64,000 bases of DNA, taken from NCBI GenBank assembly GCA_019359595.1, contig JAHHGZ010000010.1, positions 1 through 64,000 of the forward strand, written 5' to 3'. Position numbers and translations under genes: made by a program. Within the stretch, counting starts at the first letter, position 1; every line of letters begins with the position of its first letter. The notes below the pieces were generated by a model. It searched no databases. It saw nothing but the letters and a program-made list of their open reading frames with translations, and had not been told where the DNA came from. Positions 1 to 7,156 of the stretch are shown here, piece after piece. The DNA is from Cyanomargarita calcarea GSE-NOS-MK-12-04C. GTDB taxonomy: Bacteria; Cyanobacteriota; Cyanobacteriia; Cyanobacteriales; Nostocaceae.

Positions 1-71
1 TTAGCTTGTTTGTAGAGCTGCTCTAATTCAGAAATATTTGAATGCTCCACTATACTGATCCGTTTTGGCAT
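1..71 (-). CDS. IS630-type transposase, N-terminus only (runs off left edge)
   Basis: Only the first 23 codons are inside the window; the reading frame starts at an ATG on the minus strand and is open to the edge. The peptide begins MPKRISIVEHSNISELEQLY, which resembles the N-terminal helix-turn-helix start of cyanobacterial IS630-type transposases and related HTH proteins. It may be a full gene, a fragment or a stand-alone HTH protein. Its position beside the distal end of CRISPR array 1 suggests that mobile DNA borders the locus. Confidence 0.45.
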   Translation of the reverse strand, partial: MPKRISIVEHSNISELEQLYKQA

Positions 72-108
72 AAATCATATTTTTACTCTCTGCTTTTATC
101 GTAAGCGA

Positions 109-240
109 TTATGCGGACATGATATCAAATAATAATCGCAACTCTTTAGGTTCACCCGACCACTTAGAGAAATTAAATACAGCCTTCTGGATTCCTTTTA
201 AGCCTTTTTTCTGCGATGACCGCAATGAAACTCTCATCAT
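109..240 (-). CDS. possible 43-aa small protein or gene remnant
   Basis: A minus-strand frame opens with two consecutive ATG codons and encodes a basic peptide ending in KELRLLFDIMSA. I do not recognise it. Composition looks coding-like, but there is no clear ribosome binding site, and it could be the C-terminal remnant of a longer gene. It lies between the left-edge transposase start and CRISPR array 1. Confidence 0.2.
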   Translation of the reverse strand: MMRVSLRSSQKKGLKGIQKAVFNFSKWSGEPKELRLLFDIMSA

Positions 241-474
241 AAATAGATTCTGACTCAAGTCATATAGAAACAATTGAATTCAAATAGGTTGCTTAAGTGA
301 CATAAATAACATCAAGCAAATAATAGCGCTTTTTTCGCTTTATTGCATAAACCATAGAAATTTTTGTGAATAAATCCAAAACATGACGATTAGTAACGAA
401 ATAACATCAAATTGTGTCGAAATCTTAATCGATGTAAAGTTAACAATTTCGGAGCCTCCTGTCAGGCTACTCCG
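241..474. other. AT-rich spacer beyond the leader-distal end of CRISPR array 1
   Basis: No gene is visible. An imperfect inverted repeat (GGAG..GCC / GGC..CTCC, about 451-474) touches the last repeat and could form a weak hairpin at the end of the leftward pre-crRNA transcript. It lacks a convincing T-run. Confidence 0.4.
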
Positions 475-1898
475 GTTTCCATCCCCGTGAGGGGTAATAA
501 ATTCAAAACTTCTGCAAAAACTGGATATACGTTTGAAAAACGTGTCAACGTTTCCATCCCCGTGAGGGGTAATAAATTCAAAACAAAAAAATCCTGTTGA
601 AAGATGGATTTCAAGAAAGTTTCCATCCCCGTGAGGGGTAATAAATTCAAAACTTAAAAAAAGCGTTTATGTGCTCGCAAGAGTTTAGGGCGTTTCCATC
701 CCCGTGAGGGGTAATAAATTCAAAACCTTTAAGCAGTATGAAGTTAACTGCTTACAAGAGGACAAAGTTTCCATCCCCGTGAGGGGTAATAAATTCAAAA
801 CTGGGTTTACTTTGCGATGGGTTGATAGCGAAGGTAAGTTTCCATCCCCGTGAGGGGTAATAAATTCAAAACGTCGTGGGTGGGAAATGCCCGACATGAT
901 TCATCATTGTTTCCATCCCCGTGAGGGGTAATAAATTCAAAACAACAACCGATTGGTGACGTTGCCATCAAATGACTCCCTGTTTCCATCCCCGTGAGGG
1001 GTAATAAATTCAAAACAAATTGTGCTAAAGGATCGGATAGGCTTGAAGTATGTGTTTCCATCCCCGTGAGGGGTAATAAATTCAAAACAACAAGGATTTA
1101 GTTACAATAAATCAATAAGCACTGAAAGGTTCCATCCCCGTGAGGGGTAATAAATTCAAAACATGTCATTGCTTGTCACTTACCAAGGTGCGCGCAGCAA
1201 GTTTCCATCCCCGTGAGGGGTAATAAATTCAAAACCACTGCTACGGAAGTTTTAACCCTTCCATGAGCCACTGGTTTCCATCCCCGTGAGGGGTAATAAA
1301 TTCAAAACCAATCAGTACCACCGGCAAGGTGAGCTATACGTTGAGGTTTCCATCCCCGTGAGGGGTAATAAATTCAAAACCTACGATTTTCAAAAACGTG
1401 TCAATGATGACACGCTAGGAGTTTCCATCCCCGTGAGGGGTAATAAATTCAAAACCTTAATTAGCTTCCAAAGCTGTGAAAGCCTGTCCAACAGTTTCCA
1501 TCCCCGTGAGGGGTAATAAATTCAAAACTTGTGGAACAAAGCGACAAAATGAATCAGAGGAAGTTTGTTTCCATCCCCGTGAGGGGTAATAAATTCAAAA
1601 CTGGACGTAATCATCGTTGTCGCAAACGACAACCAAGAAGGTTTCCATCCCCGTGAGGGGTAATAAATTCAAAACATTTATACTTTCCTCACAAGAGACC
1701 GTAATAACAACATGTTTCCATCCCCGTGAGGGGTAATAAATTCAAAACAATCTTTTATGAATAAAGATGGTTATTTATCAAAATCAATGTTTCCATCCCC
1801 GTGAGGGGTAATAAATTCAAAACAAGCAAAACAACAGCTTATGAGTAGCGGTTTATCTGTGACGTTTCCATCCCCGTGAGGGGTAATAAATTCAAAAC
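475..1898 (-). CRISPR. CRISPR array 1, 20 repeats of 35 bp and 19 spacers
   Basis: Twenty 35-bp repeats start at 475, 550, 619, 692, 767, 838, 909, 982, 1054, 1128, 1201, 1274, 1346, 1421, 1494, 1567, 1641, 1714, 1789 and 1864. Spacers are 34-40 bp. All repeats are identical except the one at 1128, whose second base is G instead of T. On the minus strand the repeat begins GTTTTGAATTTATT, then has a CCCC-TCAC-GGGG hairpin and ends in the 8-nt ATGGAAAC. That is the layout expected when Cas6 cuts at the base of a hairpin and leaves an 8-nt 5' handle. Together with the leader at the right end, this supports leftward transcription, so the newest spacers should be on the right. Repeat shape and the RT-Cas1 nearby fit a type III system. 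Confidence 0.98.
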
Positions 1899-2167
1899 TC
1901 TACCCATTTGAAACCTTTGCCATGACTGACTTTCAGGGGTCATTTTAGCAGGGACTCTAACTTACCTATCAACAAGCATCAGCTATTGACAATAAGCACC
2001 CCACACACCCCAATCAAACCCTTTCACAGCAAGCGATTAGCGGGGGTCAACGATAGAATCAGGGCTTCAGAGCTTGCCCTACCCCCGCTAAAAACTTGCG
2101 TGTGGTTAGTAGAAACAAAAACTTATACATTCACTGTGAAACGCAATATTAACTTTTCAAGGTTCTA
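1899..2167 (-). promoter_or_regulatory. leader of CRISPR array 1 with predicted promoter
   Basis: This segment is homologous along its whole length to 6807-7077, the leader of array 2; nothing else in the window matches it. On the minus strand a TTGATA (1967-1972) and a TAAAAT (1942-1947), 19 bp apart, form a candidate -35/-10 pair that is conserved in leader 2. A perfect 11-bp inverted repeat (arms 2037-2047 and 2081-2091, TTAGCGGGGGT / ACCCCCGCTAA) is also conserved and may bind an integration host factor or regulator. The leader directly follows the 3' end of cas6. Confidence 0.85.
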
Positions 2168-2192
2168 ATTTGATAAAACCAAGTATACCAAA

Positions 2193-3308
2193 TTACTCCT
2201 GATTCTTTAAAGCCCGACGTGCTAACTTAACATAAGTTTTCACAGTTTCATAAGGCATCTCCAAATCTTCCGCGACTACCTGCAACGACTCACCCATCTC
2301 TCGCCTTGCTAATATTGTCGCCCATTTAGAAGCAGTTTCATCCGCACGGGTTCCCCCTGTTCGCTTGCGTTGTGCTTTAAAAATCTCAATTAAATCTTCA
2401 ATTCGTTTTGCTAACACAGTCTGCACATCGGGTATATCTTGCACAACCTCAGATGACCAACCCAAGCGAGTTTGTCCCAATCCAAAGGTAGTTTTATGTC
2501 CAGTACCGCAATAGGGTGCAAGTTTTCCCAAAGCGTAAAATAATTGATAATATTCTGGCTTTTTCTCAGCAACATTTGTCAAACTTAACTCAACTGCACC
2601 AGTAAAACCTGTCACCGAACCTCTTTTACCGGCTGGTACTTTCATTGTTGTTAGATGACAGCGATTAATCAACACACAATTATCAACCCAATCTAAGAAC
2701 TCATCTTGATCGACAGTCATTCCCGAAAAATCATTCCACCGTCGCAAGTAGCTGTGGAAAATATTCGCTGGTACTGGTAGGGGAAAATGATGACCTTTGC
2801 GACGAAAACTTGTAGGAGTAAGGAATTGTAGCGTCAAAGTCCCACCAACTTCAGAGTTTAGTAGTTCCGCATAAGTTGTGGGAGGATGGAGAATATTGCA
2901 AGCCTTTATTTGTAAAGGTGCATCGCGCAAATCAACAATACTCGGTAAATTATTTGTCCACTGCGCTAGCCATTCCTGAACTCGACGGGATAAAACCGTG
3001 ACATACCAACGATAGGTACTGTTTGCTGATAATTGTAACTGCCTACCAGTACTAGTGATTTCTCCATCCAGCCCAGAAATAGTAAAAGCTTTTTCCGACT
3101 CTCCATCATGAAGATATGCAGAAAGTCCTGGGTCATTTTGTTGTACTTGCTGGAGAAACCAAGCATGAAGTCCCACAGTATACTGAGGAACCAAATAAAA
3201 ATCTTTTTCAGCTACCAACTCGAACTCCAGCCCAACCAATTCCGTGTCTAACGACCATTTGAACTGAGATTCAGATGTGGTTGGCTTTTTGCGGGTTTGT
3301 CTGGGCAT
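2193..3308 (-). CDS. cas6: CRISPR pre-crRNA endoribonuclease Cas6
   Basis: This 371-aa RAMP-family protein is the pre-crRNA processing nuclease that cuts within the repeat to release crRNAs. The N-terminal ferredoxin-like part contains the family-typical segment around TVGLHAWFLQQ (His48, a candidate catalytic histidine). The second half has the glycine-rich Cas6 signature near residues 230-285 (VTGFTGAVELSL and FGLGQTRLGW). The last 60 residues form an extension with a predicted helix-turn-helix (MGESLQVVAEDLEMPYETVK), which could add nucleic-acid binding. It ends 25 bp before the leader of array 1. It is the only Cas6 seen; both arrays share the same hairpin and handle, so one enzyme could serve both. 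Confidence 0.92.
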   Translation of the reverse strand: MPRQTRKKPTTSESQFKWSLDTELVGLEFELVAEKDFYLVPQYTVGLHAWFLQQVQQNDPGLSAYLHDGESEKAFTISGLDGEITSTGRQLQLSANSTYRWYVTVLSRRVQEWLAQWTNNLPSIVDLRDAPLQIKACNILHPPTTYAELLNSEVGGTLTLQFLTPTSFRRKGHHFPLPVPANIFHSYLRRWNDFSGMTVDQDEFLDWVDNCVLINRCHLTTMKVPAGKRGSVTGFTGAVELSLTNVAEKKPEYYQLFYALGKLAPYCGTGHKTTFGLGQTRLGWSSEVVQDIPDVQTVLAKRIEDLIEIFKAQRKRTGGTRADETASKWATILARREMGESLQVVAEDLEMPYETVKTYVKLARRALKNQE

Positions 3309-3472
3309 GGTAGCAATTGAGTCATTTTTGCATATACTACATCTATCTTATCTTTTTTGCGTCCCCTCGCGGGGATAAAAAATCCTCAGCGGAGTTTTGA
3401 TTGCTGAGGATAATAATAAATATGTTGGTTGAAATCAAAAAACGCAGGTAATTTGACTTCACATAGAGCTAA

Positions 3473-3718
3473 TCAATTCAAAGCATCACTCTCAGGTAAT
3501 TGTTGCACTCCTTGCACATCAAAAATAATCGCAAATTTGATATTCTTGATTGAGCTTTCCAGCACTTGTAGATAAGCAACTGCATCATTACGTTTCCGAA
3601 AGCGTGCAACAATATCAGACTGTTGACTAGCTTTAGAGAGACCAGTATTATCCAACTCTTGATTATTAGATAAAATGCGAATAATACACCAAGGATGTAG
3701 TTGCTGCAAATAGGTCAC
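3473..3718 (-). CDS. small conserved-looking hypothetical protein, 81 aa
   Basis: The product has short strand-helix-strand stretches (CIIRIL, ARFRKRNDAVAYLQVLE, KFAIIFDV) like small cyanobacterial proteins of unknown function that I have seen near CRISPR and plasmid genes. No catalytic motif is visible. It is in the same orientation as cas6, which lies 165 bp downstream, and could be part of the minus-strand cas transcript. Function unknown. Confidence 0.5.
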   Translation of the reverse strand: MTYLQQLHPWCIIRILSNNQELDNTGLSKASQQSDIVARFRKRNDAVAYLQVLESSIKNIKFAIIFDVQGVQQLPESDALN

Positions 3719-3837
3719 GATAACCTCCCTACAAATGCTAGTAAACCACCAGAGATGTTGCTGTGGAATTGACTATCATCACAATAATTAAAGAAAAGCT
3801 AATAAAACAGTTCAAGATGATATTGACAAAGTAATTA

Positions 3838-3946
3838 ATACCATTTCTGTATGAAGATGCAATTAATAGCCCACGCAGGTGGGCTTGGTTTGTATAGCCC
3901 CACCCTTCTAGGGTGAAGGGCATAAAGCTTCATACAGAATTGGTAT
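3838..3946. repeat. MITE-like element with two internal hairpins
   Basis: Near-perfect 19-bp inverted ends (3838-3856 and 3928-3946, one mismatch) enclose two palindromes, AGCCCACGCAGGTGGGCT and a CCACCCTTC/AGGGTGAAGGG type. The same hairpins recur at 10245-10680 and 50068-50217, and the same ends at 39164-39277, so this is a dispersed non-coding family. Confidence 0.7.
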
Positions 3947-3965
3947 AAGTTATGAATAGTCTAAG

Positions 3966-4271
3966 TCAAGCTTGAGAGTTATGAAAATTTAACCACTGCA
4001 AAACCTGTTCGGGAATCTCCTCGAAATGTTCCAAGAAAAAATCCATCAAAGCGAGATGAAGTAAATCGCTGTGTGTGGGGTAGCGTCGGTTTTGACCATT
4101 TCTAAACCAGCCTCGCACGGTAGAATCAGAACGCGAACATATCAAAGCAATTTGCTCGTAACTTACACCCCATTTTGCATAAAACTGTGTTGGTGTCATA
4201 CTAAAATCCCAATCGCTATAGAGTTGAATCAGCCGTAATTCTCGCATTTGCAATGAATGAGGTTTAGGCAT
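3966..4271 (-). CDS. small helix-turn-helix protein, 101 aa
   Basis: The middle of the protein (FYAKWGVSYEQIALICSRSDSTVRGWF, about residues 30-57) reads as a helix-turn-helix in which the second helix is a candidate recognition helix. The C-terminal third is a helical segment rich in Leu, Phe and Glu. Similar short HTH proteins are frequent in filamentous cyanobacteria, often near mobile genes. It lies between the RelE-like gene and the small hypothetical in the cas strand orientation. It may regulate the neighbouring toxin-like gene or the locus, but that is inference. Confidence 0.6.
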   Translation of the reverse strand: MPKPHSLQMRELRLIQLYSDWDFSMTPTQFYAKWGVSYEQIALICSRSDSTVRGWFRNGQNRRYPTHSDLLHLALMDFFLEHFEEIPEQVLQWLNFHNSQA

Positions 4272-4307
4272 GATAAGTAAGGTAAGAAGGTAACAAAATC
4301 TTGATGT

Positions 4308-4331
4308 AGAGACGCTATATATAACGTCTCT
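4308..4331. repeat. short palindrome AGAGACG/CGTCTCT
   Basis: A 7-bp perfect stem around an AT-rich loop lies between the HTH gene and the RelE-like gene. It resembles short dispersed cyanobacterial palindromes and could end or stabilise the transcript from the right. Confidence 0.45.
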
Positions 4332-4347
4332 AGAAATCTCTACAAAA

Positions 4348-4620
4348 TTAGTGCGAATCTAAATGCGTAACGAGAATGCTTCGTTCTTCCTCCATATAAA
4401 GCCAATAAAATCGTTTCGCCATTGATGCAGAAGAACTCCAAACATAACCATCTGTGCAGTGATATCGATGCGTTCTTAAACTGCGGTAATTCGGGCCATT
4501 ATTAGCGAAACATTCAAATGCTTTGTCGTATTGCTTACGGTCTAAAGAGGGTAATGCATCAAGTTGTTTTTCAGCTTTTGAACTAAAAATCAAACGAAAC
4601 TTGAAAGTTTGAATGTGCAT
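4348..4620 (-). CDS. RelE/ParE-like toxin, solitary
   Basis: I chose the internal ATG at 4620 (product MHIQTFKFRLIFS..., 90 aa) over an ATG 51 bp upstream because family members start this way. The order FSSKAEKQLDALP, SLRTHRYHC, YVWSSSASMAKRFYWLY, ILVTHLDSH follows the beta-helix-beta fold of RelE/ParE-superfamily mRNA-cutting toxins. There is no typical adjacent antitoxin; the downstream 101-aa HTH protein is the only candidate partner. It sits directly after cas2 on the same strand. Confidence 0.55.
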   Translation of the reverse strand: MHIQTFKFRLIFSSKAEKQLDALPSLDRKQYDKAFECFANNGPNYRSLRTHRYHCTDGYVWSSSASMAKRFYWLYMEEERSILVTHLDSH

Positions 4621-4791
4621 TTTGAATGTGCATTCAATAGTTTCCAAATACCCAAACTTAAAACCTCGCACAGAAACCTTTATGCATTGGTGGTGCGCGT
4701 GCTTTTTTCCAAGCGTTCATACTGGTATTATTAGTAAGGCAAATATTTGTCTAAATCTTGGACGGAATGTATCGCATTTCTACAGCACCTC

Positions 4792-5070
4792 TCACACAAT
4801 AAACGCGGCATCGTCTACCACAAATTCAGGTTGCGTCCCCACCACTGCGACTTTACAACGATTGTGAGCAGACATAGGATAAAATCTCACTTGGTCTTCG
4901 CGCTTGTTCACAAGTCGCATTAGGTATTTAGACACAATTTGGTACTGATTTTCATCCAAAACGCACTCGAAAACCGATTTTTGTACGCGAAGTCCGTAAG
5001 CTTCGAGAATTTTTGACACTTTGGTACGACGTGTATCGCTAACAATGTCATAGCAAACAAGGTAAAACAT
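4792..5070 (-). CDS. cas2: CRISPR-associated protein Cas2
   Basis: This 92-aa protein is the dimeric core of the Cas1-Cas2 spacer integrase. It opens with MFYLVCYDIVSDTRRTKVSKIL, the ferredoxin-like first strand with the conserved Asp of the family (YDI..D.RR), followed by GLRVQKSVFEC and the second strand DQVRFYPM. Its start is 2 bp after the cas1 stop, so the two genes should be co-translated. It is the only cas2 in the window and may also partner the RT-Cas1. Confidence 0.95.
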   Translation of the reverse strand: MFYLVCYDIVSDTRRTKVSKILEAYGLRVQKSVFECVLDENQYQIVSKYLMRLVNKREDQVRFYPMSAHNRCKVAVVGTQPEFVVDDAAFIV

Positions 5071-5072
5071 GA

Positions 5073-6122
5073 TTATTTCACCAAGGTTAATGCTGTTTTC
5101 TGAGGTCTAGCGATATTTGTGAAAGTAGAATGATTGGGATGAAATTTCAATGCTAAAGGACGGTAATATTCTACGTCACCAAGCAAAGACGCAATATATT
5201 CGCGCACCTGTAAATCGATGCACTGACGATATGTAACTTCCCCTGCATAAGGATGAAGTACAAAAGTTCGGAGTTTTCCTTCCCAACATTGGAGGAACTG
5301 TTGAAGTAGAGTATGGGTTTTTTTCCCATTTCCATTACCGTTGCCATTAGATTTCAAACTAGTCAGATTACGAGCAAAATTTAACACTAAGTCATCGACA
5401 ATCGGTGCGCGAAATTCTGCCGCGAAATCCCATGCTAAGGGTAGTTCGTGACAACTGCTGTGGTGTAAAATTGCGTAATCTGGGTGAAGTCCTGCGGTGT
5501 TAAGAAAGGTGTAAATATATTGATGAAGCAGTGTATTCCCCAGGTTTTGCAGTCCACTAATGTGCTTTGCGGTTGTACGTGGGCATCCGTTGTTATAGAA
5601 GCTGAGTAAGGAAGCAACGGCACAATAATAGATATTATCAGCTTCCTCACTGCATTCGTGCAATTCGTTAATAGACCCTGAAGAAGGTAAATTATCAATC
5701 ATCAACGTCAGGTAATTTAATGCACGTTGGGTTGTATGGTTTGCGTGGTACTGAGTCCAACTTTGCAAAAAAGTATGTTGGTTGTGCAATTTTGCCCAGA
5801 TGATACTTTCTGCTGTCGCACGATTAAATTCAGTATCCCGTGCGCGTCTACACTGGTAAGTTAAGTATTTTGGTCGCAATTTTGAGAGGTTTTCTAGTCT
5901 TCCTAAAGGTTCACCTTGTTGGGTTAAATACAACGCAGGAATTTGATGGCAGTATATAGTTTGAATCACTTCCTTTGGTAGATGAATATTACCAAAGATG
6001 AAGAATTGACTAATATTGCGAATGGGAATACAGATACGTTGCTTTTGTTGGTGAAATACCTTAAAATATTGGTGCTGTACTTGATATGAAACGTCCGATT
6101 CGGTGATGTAAATTGTGGACAT
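5073..6122 (-). CDS. cas1: stand-alone Cas1 integrase
   Basis: I chose the ATG at 6122, giving 349 aa that begin MSTIYITESDVSYQVQHQYF, because the upstream in-frame extension is AT-rich and overlaps an iterated operator-like motif. The metal-binding triad is present by alignment with the RT-fused Cas1: Glu159 (SEEADNIYY), His220 (GLHPDYAILH) and Asp232 (LPLAWDFAAEFR). A run of Asn-Gly repeats (SNGNGNGNGKK, about residue 257) is a low-complexity linker. Together with Cas2 it should form a complete adaptation complex independent of the RT-Cas1. The leader-distal end of array 2 lies 0.5 kb upstream. Confidence 0.95.
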   Translation of the reverse strand: MSTIYITESDVSYQVQHQYFKVFHQQKQRICIPIRNISQFFIFGNIHLPKEVIQTIYCHQIPALYLTQQGEPLGRLENLSKLRPKYLTYQCRRARDTEFNRATAESIIWAKLHNQHTFLQSWTQYHANHTTQRALNYLTLMIDNLPSSGSINELHECSEEADNIYYCAVASLLSFYNNGCPRTTAKHISGLQNLGNTLLHQYIYTFLNTAGLHPDYAILHHSSCHELPLAWDFAAEFRAPIVDDLVLNFARNLTSLKSNGNGNGNGKKTHTLLQQFLQCWEGKLRTFVLHPYAGEVTYRQCIDLQVREYIASLLGDVEYYRPLALKFHPNHSTFTNIARPQKTALTLVK

Positions 6123-6237
6123 AGGTTCAGCAAAGTAAAAGGTTAAAAGTAAAAAGAGGAAAGCTTGCTCTTGCTTTTTACTTAATTCCATCATCTCAAA
6201 CTGATATCTGAGTTCATATCTGCGCAAACGCAATTTT

Positions 6238-6268
6238 TATATGAGTTCGTATATGAGTTATATGAGTT
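6238..6268. promoter_or_regulatory. iterated TATATGAGTT motif upstream of cas1
   Basis: Three copies of TATATGAGTT start at 6238, 6250 and 6259, about 116 bp upstream of the chosen cas1 start. The same motif, as TATATGAGTT and TATATGACTT with the same 12-bp period, occurs at 9377-9431 between RT-cas1 and the HTH-DUF4384 gene. A shared regulator site is likely. Confidence 0.55.
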
Positions 6269-6488
6269 GAGAAAAAATACTCTTTATCTCATGATTTTTT
6301 CTTGTACAGTGCAAACATAATACGCTTTGCGTCAATTTCCTGGCTTATTGCACTCCTACAACTTTCACTGAGGGAAATATCCAATCTTGTGGGATGGCCC
6401 GTCCGAAAAACTGGAAAAGCAGGGATGCCCACCCCACAAGAGATTTTTGGATATTTTTTATTTGGAATTCCCTAAGAAACACTATCAA

Positions 6489-6519
6489 AAGGGGTTAAGC
6501 TTCGTTTAACCCCTTCGAC
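6489..6519 (-). terminator. hairpin at the distal end of array 2
   Basis: A perfect 10-bp stem (AAGGGGTTAA / TTAACCCCTT, arms 6489-6498 and 6506-6515) with a 7-nt loop is followed, in leftward transcription, by a short T-run. It would end the array 2 transcript before cas1. The right arm overlaps the first bases of the direct repeat that begins at 6511. Confidence 0.5.
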
Positions 6520-6621
6520 GTATCTCAATAAATCGTTTTCTATTGGTGAAGTTAACATTGACAAAACCACTGTTGCCTGAAACACCCTTCGACGTATCTC
6601 AATAAATTGTTTTCTATTGGT
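6511..6621. repeat. CRISPR-like direct repeat pair of a different sequence family
   Basis: Two 37-bp copies (6511-6547 and 6585-6621, one mismatch) begin CCCTTCGACGTATCTC and end TTTTCTATTGGT. They are separated by 37 bp of unique sequence, the same period as the real array 4 bp to the right. The repeat is unrelated to the neighbouring CRISPR repeat and lacks its hairpin. It could be a remnant mini-array of another CRISPR type or a local duplication. Confidence 0.6.
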
Positions 6622-6625
6622 CAAG

Positions 6626-6806
6626 ATTTTCATCCCCGTGAGGGGTAAATAATTTCAAACGAAAAAAAACTACAAGAAAGTAGGTATACCGGACAAAGTT
6701 TCCATCCCCGTGAGGGGTAAATAATTTCAAACAAGAAGGGACACCATAACGGATCCTTCGGACATCTTAATGTTTCCATCCCCGTGAGGGGTAAATAATT
6801 TCAAAC
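6626..6806 (-). CRISPR. CRISPR array 2, three repeats and two spacers
   Basis: Repeats are at 6626-6660 (degenerate start), 6698-6732 and 6772-6806; spacers are 37 and 39 bp. The repeat shares the hairpin and the ATGGAAAC handle with array 1 but differs in the other half (minus strand GTTTGAAATTATTTA rather than GTTTTGAATTTATTA). The degenerate copy at the left is the leader-distal end, consistent with leftward transcription from the leader on the right. Its shortness suggests a young, rarely expanded or trimmed array. Confidence 0.95.
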
Positions 6807-7077
6807 CCTTACCTTTTGAAACCCTTGGCATTAATGGCTTTAAAAGGGTCATTTTAGCGGGGGGTCTAAATCCTCTGTCAACAAGCTCAACTTATTGACA
6901 ATAGGCAACATATATACCGTCCTCAAACCTATATGTAGCAAGCGATTAGCGGGGGTCAACGAAAGAATAAGGGTTCCAGAGGTTGCCTTACCCCCGCTAA
7001 AAAGTTACGTGTGCATAGTCAAAAAAAATACTTTTGCTTTCACTTAGAAACGTGAAATTAAGTTGTCAAGGTTCTGT
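6807..7077 (-). promoter_or_regulatory. leader of CRISPR array 2 with predicted promoter
   Basis: It is homologous to leader 1 (1899-2167). On the minus strand TTGACA (6876-6881) and TAAAAT (6851-6856) are 19 bp apart, as in leader 1, placing the start of transcription about 40 bp before the first repeat. The 11-bp inverted repeat (6946-6956 / 6990-7000) is preserved exactly while much of the rest has diverged, which points to a functional site. The leader follows the 3' end of RT-cas1. Confidence 0.85.
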
Positions 7078-7156
7078 TAGACATATCCGAGAGTATAACG
7101 TAACACTCTAGATTTTTTCGCAGCGCCAACAACAAACTTAACATAAGTTTTCTTGA

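Noticed and set aside
412-1516. Open frames of 60-92 codons on both strands across CRISPR array 1
   Set aside because: They are translations of the 35-bp repeat (recurring VSIPVRGNKFKT or NLLPLTGMET) and spacers, not genes.
475-1898. Rightward transcription of array 1
   Set aside because: The leader homologous to that of array 2, with a promoter, is on the right; the degenerate terminal repeat of array 2 is on the left; and the hairpin plus 8-nt handle fits only the minus strand.
5435-5698. Minus-strand frame of 87 codons inside cas1
   Set aside because: It is an out-of-frame shadow of the well-supported cas1 gene.
6511-6621. tracrRNA or type V-K CAST guide element
   Set aside because: No tns genes or Cas12k are present and no complementarity to the array repeat is seen.
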